Source: Hofstenia miamia (Eukaryota > Xenacoelomorpha > Acoela). From it: a stretch of 64,000 nt of DNA. The notes under the pieces are model-generated. The model had not been told where the DNA came from and did not search any database. It saw only the letters and a list, made by a program, of their open reading frames with translations. The position numbers and the translations under genes are program-made. Where the stretch lies: positions 1,368,144-1,432,143 of the forward strand of contig SCFE01000070.1 of NCBI GenBank assembly GCA_004352715.1. The letters run 5' to 3'. This document shows, one piece after another, positions 57,503-64,000 of this stretch (positions are counted from its first letter, which is position 1; the number at the start of each line of letters is the position of its first letter).

Positions 57503-60128
57503 CGAAAAAGTGAAATTAAACACTTAATTCCAACTCAAACCCATTGAAATACATTTAAAGACAAGATACAGAAATAATTTTGTAGTAATAACAAATAATC
57601 AGAAAATGCAACGCAGTTAAAAATTAGACCGGTTTCAATTTCTAGAAATCATCGTCAATATTTCAAACATATTAATGCAGTATCACATAAAACTAATAAA
57701 CGAAAGAACGATTAAAATCAGTTAGTGGTTATTAAAAAATTGCAAAAATATATTTCTAATGAATATTGTAAAAATTATGCAGGATATTTCGTCACTACCA
57801 TTTCATACAGATTAACCCAGATATTTTAAAACATCAAATTAGCTGAATGATTTAAATTTCAATTAAATTTTTCTAGCCGATATATTTTCCGATTTAGATG
57901 TTAGATAAGTGGTTCAAATTCAAATAATGTTGGGGCTATTTACTAATGGTTTTATTGTAGGCATTTTTAATATGTAATGCATAATAATTTATTACTATGA
58001 AAGCTTAAATTCCTTGACTTAAAACAATATTTCATATTTTATTGTTTTAAAATATTTTTTTCTGCAAACAGACAACAAAATATGACGTTATTGTTCTAAG
58101 TTAATAATTCGAGCGATGCATTTGTACCAAAAATGCTAAAAAAAATTTCTTTATTTTTCTTAGTATTTCAATAATACCATACATTCAAAACAAAGTATGT
58201 TTTTGTATATCATACAATGGGGATCGTTATATCTATAGCTTTATGTCTATATTATGATATTTACCTTTAAGCATTGACTTTTACATGCTTTTACTTAGAA
58301 ATATATAATTTCTTAGAATAAGTGTTGCTTAAGTCAATACATTTTATGGTTTCTTATTTTAAAGAATTCAAGAAATAGGTATTGCAATTTCATATAACTT
58401 AATCAGTTTAATTAATTTAAGATATGAAACATAGTATAATAACAGTTTAAAATACGAAAATATTTTATTAACATATGCTTCCATAATGTTTCTTATGTCA
58501 TGTGGAAACAGTATGTTCACATTATGTTTTCATTATATTTCCATTATATTCCCATAATTGAATTGTATGTGGTCTGGAAACAATGTTTTTGCTGTGGAAT
58601 TTCATTTTCCATAATGTAACTTGCAAGAAATAACATTGGAATTGGCAAAATGAGATAATAGGGTTGACTGTTCATGCGATGTAGATGAAGAACCACACGT
58701 AAAATGCAATTTTTTTTCTAACAATTGTTGTTTCTGCGGTGTTCACGTAAATTAATACATCACGAGAAATTCTGCCAATTATAATTACATTTCGCAAATG
58801 CCATGCGATAAGATTCATCGATCACTGTTAATTTTGAGACATGACTCTGTAATTAGTCGTTGCTTGAGACTCCCATTCAGTACCACAAAATTCAGAGTGA
58901 ACATAATTAGTAGTTGCCTAAATCCATTTTGGACGCCTTGTCATAAATGTCTGCCACTGATTGAAATCAACTAACTCTTCTTATTTTTAGAAAAGTGAAT
59001 TGGATGCGGTGGATTTTGCATAACTATCCACATATTTTTGGTGCAATTGAATTTTAGATTTAGTTACTTTTGTTAGTGTTCTATAAATTTTTATATTTTG
59101 TGAATGAATACAATTTTTCAACTGATTTATTAATTCAATTTTTATACGCCCAATTTGTTTATTTTATTAATAAAATTATGACTGTAGAACTGACTAATTT
59201 TAATTTATGATATTCTTCCACAGTAATGTAGCGTTTATAAATTTTTATTTTTTTTCGAAGGAGAAGTTTTTTCAAATGTTACATTTTAATGACATTATAT
59301 TAGATTAAGTCATATATTGGTACAGGTATATTTATTTTGTAATCTCATAAATTCCTAGGACAGGTGCCTAACGCAATGATTAGACATGGCAGAAAATCTA
59401 GACCCATTTATATTATCCTTGCCTTTGTTGGCCATGCTAGATATCTACAATAATATACTACTAATTGAATTTGTAAAACCTAGTCAATTTAATGTAAAAA
59501 ATCTATGAAAATTGTGTAAACTAAATAATCAGAATTCTCAATTGAGCAGATTTTTTCTGTCAAATCCAATCCAATATCAAAATTCTCGAATCGTCAAATT
59601 GGAATAAAATCGTATTCCAAACAAATGTTGAGTTTGCTTTTCCAAATTTTCTATGCAACATGCATAATGTTATTGATTTTAGATACCATGCTTCTAATCG
59701 TAACTCTTGGATTGCATAGGTATGTTTATAACTATTCAAGTACTTAAACTTAGTTTTGTTTCATTCAATTCAATGTTTTGTCATGTTTTTCATAAGAAAT
59801 TCACACTGTTTTTGATTTGTTAGTGAAATTTAATTACCTAAAGTCAAATAGGGTATAATAGATTTACGTACTTACATAAACTCTGGCCCATTGAATTACA
59901 AAGATTATTAATTGTATGGGATGTGCCTCTTGAATTATAAAAGACCTTGGTTTACCTTACAAAATACCAGAATTAATAATTAACTTGAAAGCGATATTGA
60001 TGAAGCCATCCAGTATCTGCACTCCAAACAAACACTCTTGTTCGAAGTCTTTGACAGCTATATTATGAAAAAAATTATAATTTTTAATATTTTAAGAATT
60101 TGTTCTATTTTGGTGTGGGAAGAAAATA
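57503..60128. other. AT-rich intergenic DNA
   Basis: No supported gene, RNA or repeat. Only short chance frames. Confidence 0.4.
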
Positions 60129-61815
60129 TACCCCAGCAGTGGCGGATTTAAGGGGGGACTATGGGACTGCTGTCCCCCCATGAGGAAGCAAAATGAGTCT
60201 AGCTATTAGATTAATGCGTGCAATCTTAGTAAAAATGTTGGAAAATTCCCAATTAGTTCCACATTTTTATATTTCAATTGCAAATCGATTCAAAGGTTTG
60301 CCAATTTCAATATATTCTAAAAGCTTACACAGTATATATAAATGTTAATTTAGAGACATTGTTGTTCAAGGATGTGTCCACGAGGGGGCTGCGGAGAGAC
60401 GAACTTGTCTTCCTACTTTTGTCAAAACAACCACAGGTCTCTACTTAAAAAAACATAGCCATGAGCAATTTTAGTCCCTAACCCACCCCAGATGTTTGTC
60501 GATAATTTCGTTTTTCATCAGCACCTAGTGAAGTCAACACAATTTGTACACTGATCAATTTATAACCACATTAATAACACAGCATTTAAGATGTCATATA
60601 GAGACATCAAGATTCAATCCTGCTACACCTCAAAAGCAATCAATCATCATCCAACCACCATGGGGTTATCTTTTGTCATTATTTTTATGATTCATTGACA
60701 TTTCTTGAGAAATGTATTAAATGAACACGGACAAGTATAGAAACATTCTTAATGCAAATCTCAACATGTTTTAAAAAGACTTAAATTTTTCTATTTCAGA
60801 TTCTTAAAACTGAGGATCTAGGCAAATGGAACTTTTGAAGTCTCTCCCCACCTACAAATTTCTTCTTCAACATTAATTAAATTAACTATATCACATATTT
60901 CAAATGATGTTCAAAATGTATTCACAATACTATTGATTTTAAATGTTTAAATTTTAACGTTTTTCTATCAAATTTTTAAGAATTTCTAAAATATCAAACA
61001 CTATTTTGCAGTAATTGTTCAGTTTTCGTTGTACAAAACAATTACACATTCTAAATAAAATCTTAGTCTTATTAGGGGTTCACCATCTCCCTCATTTTAA
61101 TGTTTTGTTTTACAAGGTAGAAGTTTCGATCCTAAATCTACAATAATGCAACTTTATTCTTACTTTAGTGATCAACTAAGATAATTTAATTCTTAAATTA
61201 CTGATTTGCAAATAATCCTGAGGTTCAAAATTCAGTAAAATTGTTAGTGAATGTATTAATGTATTTTTCTCTCCAGATTTCACAAAACAATTATGGTGGC
61301 ATAGTCAATAGAGTGCTGAGGAAATTGCCCTATTGCTGATCCCGATACCGGACCCATGCGACTGATAGTGGTCAAGGATAACTAACACAACATGAGACAG
61401 AAGCAGTACGACACCGAGACCAACTTTTCAATTTCAACTGAGACTGGGAACATTTTGATTTAATATTCGATATTATGTTATACATGCTAAACTATAACAT
61501 GTCTGCAATATCTCCATTCAAAATTCTGTTTGAATAATTATGCATAATATTAGCACATTTATCTTTGGCACGGGCCAGAAACAGGTGAATCTATATATTA
61601 ATATAAAATTTGATACATTAAACAAATTAACGTTATTCTAAGTGAATTTGAAGAAACTCAAACTAGAGGTTTTGATCATAACTTAAAGATTGAAAAATGT
61701 GTGACGAATCAAAATTTAATCATGCCTTGATTGAAAAATACATATTAGGCACAAATTGAGGTTAAGATCTTCAGTACCTCCATCAGAAATTTTTAGATCC
61801 ACCCCTGTACCCCAG
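60129..61815. mobile_element. Non-autonomous hAT-type element with perfect 8-bp target duplication
   Basis: The element runs 60137-61807. The left end reads CAGTGGCGGATTTAAGGGG and the reverse complement of the right end CAGGGGTGGATCTAAAAATT. The direct 8-mers taccccag flank both sides (60129-60136 and 61808-61815) without mismatch, which is the hAT signature. The 1.67-kb interior has no transposase frame. A stretch at about 61290-61370 (ggcatagtcaatagagtgctg...gatcccgatacc) vaguely resembles a tRNA-derived head. Confidence 0.75.
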
Positions 61816-61857
61816 TGTAACGTTTTACTTAAATATGAAAATTCCTAGTAATGCAAA

Positions 61858-61915
61858 ATTTCAAAAGAAACTAAACAGTTAATTATATTTCAAAAGAAAC
61901 TAAACAGTTAATTAA
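61858..61915. repeat. 29-bp tandem duplication
   Basis: The unit tttcaaaagaaactaaacag plus ttaattata occurs twice, directly before the coding part of the retrotransposon relic. Confidence 0.9.
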
Positions 61916-63990
61916 AGAAAAGCATAATCTTTATGCAAACTATTGTAAAAATAGATGTCCACAAAATCTCAAAAAAAATACAAGAAATTAAGAAATAGTG
62001 TATCTAATAAATTAAAATATGAGCTTAATGAATTTTCGACACGATCTTTTAAGGATGGAAAGAATGTAGCAAAAAATGGCTATACATCAATAAATTTATC
62101 AAAGAAAAAAGAACAATGATACCAAATGTCTAGTTAGCAATGAAGGAAAAATCATTGAAAAAAGCATTGAAATTGCAAATATTATGAATGAACACTTTGT
62201 GAAACTTGTTAAATTTCAAGATGAAGATTCTATTAAAGAAATTACTAAATTCAATTACCATCATAACATAAATTTGAATCACTCATCTTTTAAATTTAAA
62301 TATGTTTCACTTCATGATTTTTGTAAATGCGCAAAAATGATAAAAACAAGTAAATCAAAAGGCCCAAGTTACTATCCTCTATGGTTCTTAAAAGATGCTC
62401 TATATGTATTAGCAAGACCATTATGTGATCTCTTCAATGAATGTATTTACTATTCGTATTTCCCTAAACAATTAAAAATGGCTGAAGCTATTCCCATTTT
62501 TAAAAAGGGCAATAATGAGAAAACCGAGAATTACCGTCCTATATCTATTCTCTCAGGAATAAGCAAATTTTTTGAAAAACTCATATCAACAATTAACGAT
62601 CTACATTGAAGAAAATAAACTTTTAAGCAAACAGCAATTTGGCTTTAGAAAAGGATTATCAACCAATTATGCATTAATTGAAACAATAGATTACTGGCGT
62701 AAAAAATTAGTCAAAGATGAACAAGTTTACATTGCTTCACTGGATATATCAAAGGCCTTTAATTTAATTAATTATGATTTACTAATTAAAAAACTAAGAG
62801 AAATTTATAATTTTTGTGATTCATCAATCCAATTACTGAATTCATATATATTTGATCACTCACAATACGTGAAAGTAAACAATCTATCGTCAAAACAAAT
62901 ATTGATAAATAATGGAGTGCCACAAGGATCAGTTTTAGGACCACTATTATTTAATCTATATGTAAATGATATTCCTAACTTCATTGAAGGCAAATGCATT
63001 CAATTTGCAGATGATACTCTATTATATACATCCAAAACAAAGATTTTACAAGAACCTATAATTAAAGTAAAGAAATTTTATGAACAGAATATGATGAAAT
63101 TAAATATTGAGAAAACTACATTTATGATTATAAAGAAGAAAAATGGAAAAAGTGAACCATTAGAATCAATATATGTTGATAAAAATATCATTTATGAAAC
63201 TAAGAAAATTTAATATCTTGGTATTGAAATTGACAATGAACTTAAATTTACAGATCAGATCAATGCAACTACGAAGAAAATGCCCCATGGAATTAAATTG
63301 CTAACTAAGATTCAACATATATTATTAATGAAGTGCAGGATTGCATTACTAAGATCTCCTATACTGTCACATTTTTCATATTCTTATTTTTTATTTACCA
63401 ATGTTACCAAGAAAATATTTAAAAAACTTAAAAAAAGTTTTTAATTGGGCAATTAATACAATCTGTAGCAAAAACGATCAAAGTAAATATTCGAAAACAT
63501 AATATCGAATCATTAGAATACTTATTAAAATTAAATTGCTTTTTACGATTTTGGAAAAGACCTTCAGTAGAATTACAGAAAAATATACACACGCGAACTA
63601 AGAATTATCACAAAATTAAATTTAAAAAAAAATCTTTGAAAAATTATTTACCAATTTTACAATTGATTTATGGAACAAACTCCATCCAGATATTAAAGAA
63701 GAACAAAATTTCAAAAAATTCAAAAAATCATTTAAAATTTCACTAAAACGAAGAAGATCCAACTACATATCAAACTATAGGACAAGGTCTATAAACTATA
63801 ACAAAGCAATTGAACAATGAAAACCAACTATTTATATCCTCAAGGACAATAAACTTTCGAAACCAAGACAAAGTATTTTTTTAGAACCAAGTTAATTTCC
63901 ATCTATTGTTTTAATTCTTCATAAGTATTAATCACTTGATTTGAAAAAAAAAACAAAGGAATTAAATAAATAAATAATAATAAAAAAATT
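61916..63990 (+). mobile_element. jockey/CR1-type non-LTR retrotransposon, decayed 3' part
   Basis: 5'-truncated copy; the endonuclease domain is missing. Linker pieces (EKHNLYA, LKYELNEFST) precede the reverse transcriptase: KSKGPSYYPLWFLK, AIPIFKKGNNEKTENYRPIS, frameshift near 62575-62600, QFGFRKGLSTNYA, SLDISKAFNLINYDLL, GVPQGSVLGPLLFNLYVND and the catalytic FADDTLLYT. After a TAA at 63211 (KKI-stop-YLGIEID) the thumb region continues in frame with further stops. The 3' end is an A-rich tail with short taaa and aataat units. The overall order is that of I/jockey/CR1-group elements; I cannot decide the clade. Dead copy. Confidence 0.75.
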
Positions 63991-64000
63991 CAACTTTTTA

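Noticed and set aside
61290-61370. tRNA gene or tRNA-derived SINE head
   Set aside because: A- and B-box resemblance is loose and no cloverleaf could be folded by eye.

Overview
The window looks like AT-rich nuclear DNA of an invertebrate animal. It has spliced genes with GT/AG introns, long empty AT-rich spacers and many decayed eukaryotic transposons. The transposon spectrum (an R4/Dong-type non-LTR element in TAA microsatellites, Tc1/mariner, hAT, and a relic of a protein family I know mainly from arthropods) suggests an arthropod or another ecdysozoan, but the species cannot be read from the sequence. The assembly is draft quality: four N gaps (976-1605, 27212-28199, 29506-30505, 36352-37351) and several one- or two-base 'n' junctions. 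At least two of those junctions enclose sequence that does not belong there.

The centrepiece is a family of four paralogous genes that I do not recognise, called here G1 (7041-10122, +), G2 (11626-17298, +), G3 (46846-40442, -) and G4 (50770-47983, -). Each has a first exon of exactly 175 nt, encoding a short N-terminal membrane segment and ending in phase 1 at a GT donor. Each also has one large second exon that opens in phase 1 after a conserved TTTTAG acceptor. The predicted protein is: N-terminal hydrophobic anchor, Cys-rich domain with about 11 conserved cysteines and a furin-like basic site, Ser/Thr-rich stalk of very variable length, conserved domain of about 170 residues, a hydrophobic segment near the C-terminus, and a charged tail. 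The stalk is where the copies differ most. G2 carries 23 copies of an 84-bp repeat, G4 a 150-bp tandem duplication, G3 a long Thr-rich stretch, and G1 almost none. G1 and G3 are nearly identical in the C-terminal half and divergent in the N-terminal half.

Layout. 1-6530: two head-inward copies of an unclassified repeat family form a large imperfect inverted repeat around a decayed coiled-coil reading frame. 6531-6797: R4 3' fragment. 7-17.3 kb: G1 and G2. 18-30 kb: mostly empty DNA with a possible terminal-repeat element, a GC-rich island and two gaps. 30.5-38.7 kb: two R4/Dong copies in TAA repeats, plus relics. 40.4-50.8 kb: G3 and G4 on the minus strand; the G3 intron is swollen by three transposon relics. 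51.3-53.5 kb: the last three exons of a homologue of SSX2IP/ADIP, a centrosome and adherens-junction coiled-coil protein. 54.8-64 kb: a possible arrestin-like fragment, hAT and Tc1 relics, a hAT-type non-autonomous element with a perfect 8-bp target duplication, and a decayed jockey/CR1-type retrotransposon.

Nothing here points to an operon or a bacterial system. The likely novelty is the G1-G4 family, whose architecture (diversified Cys-rich head, expandable stalk, homogenised membrane-proximal half) resembles surface-recognition or host-parasite proteins by analogy only.
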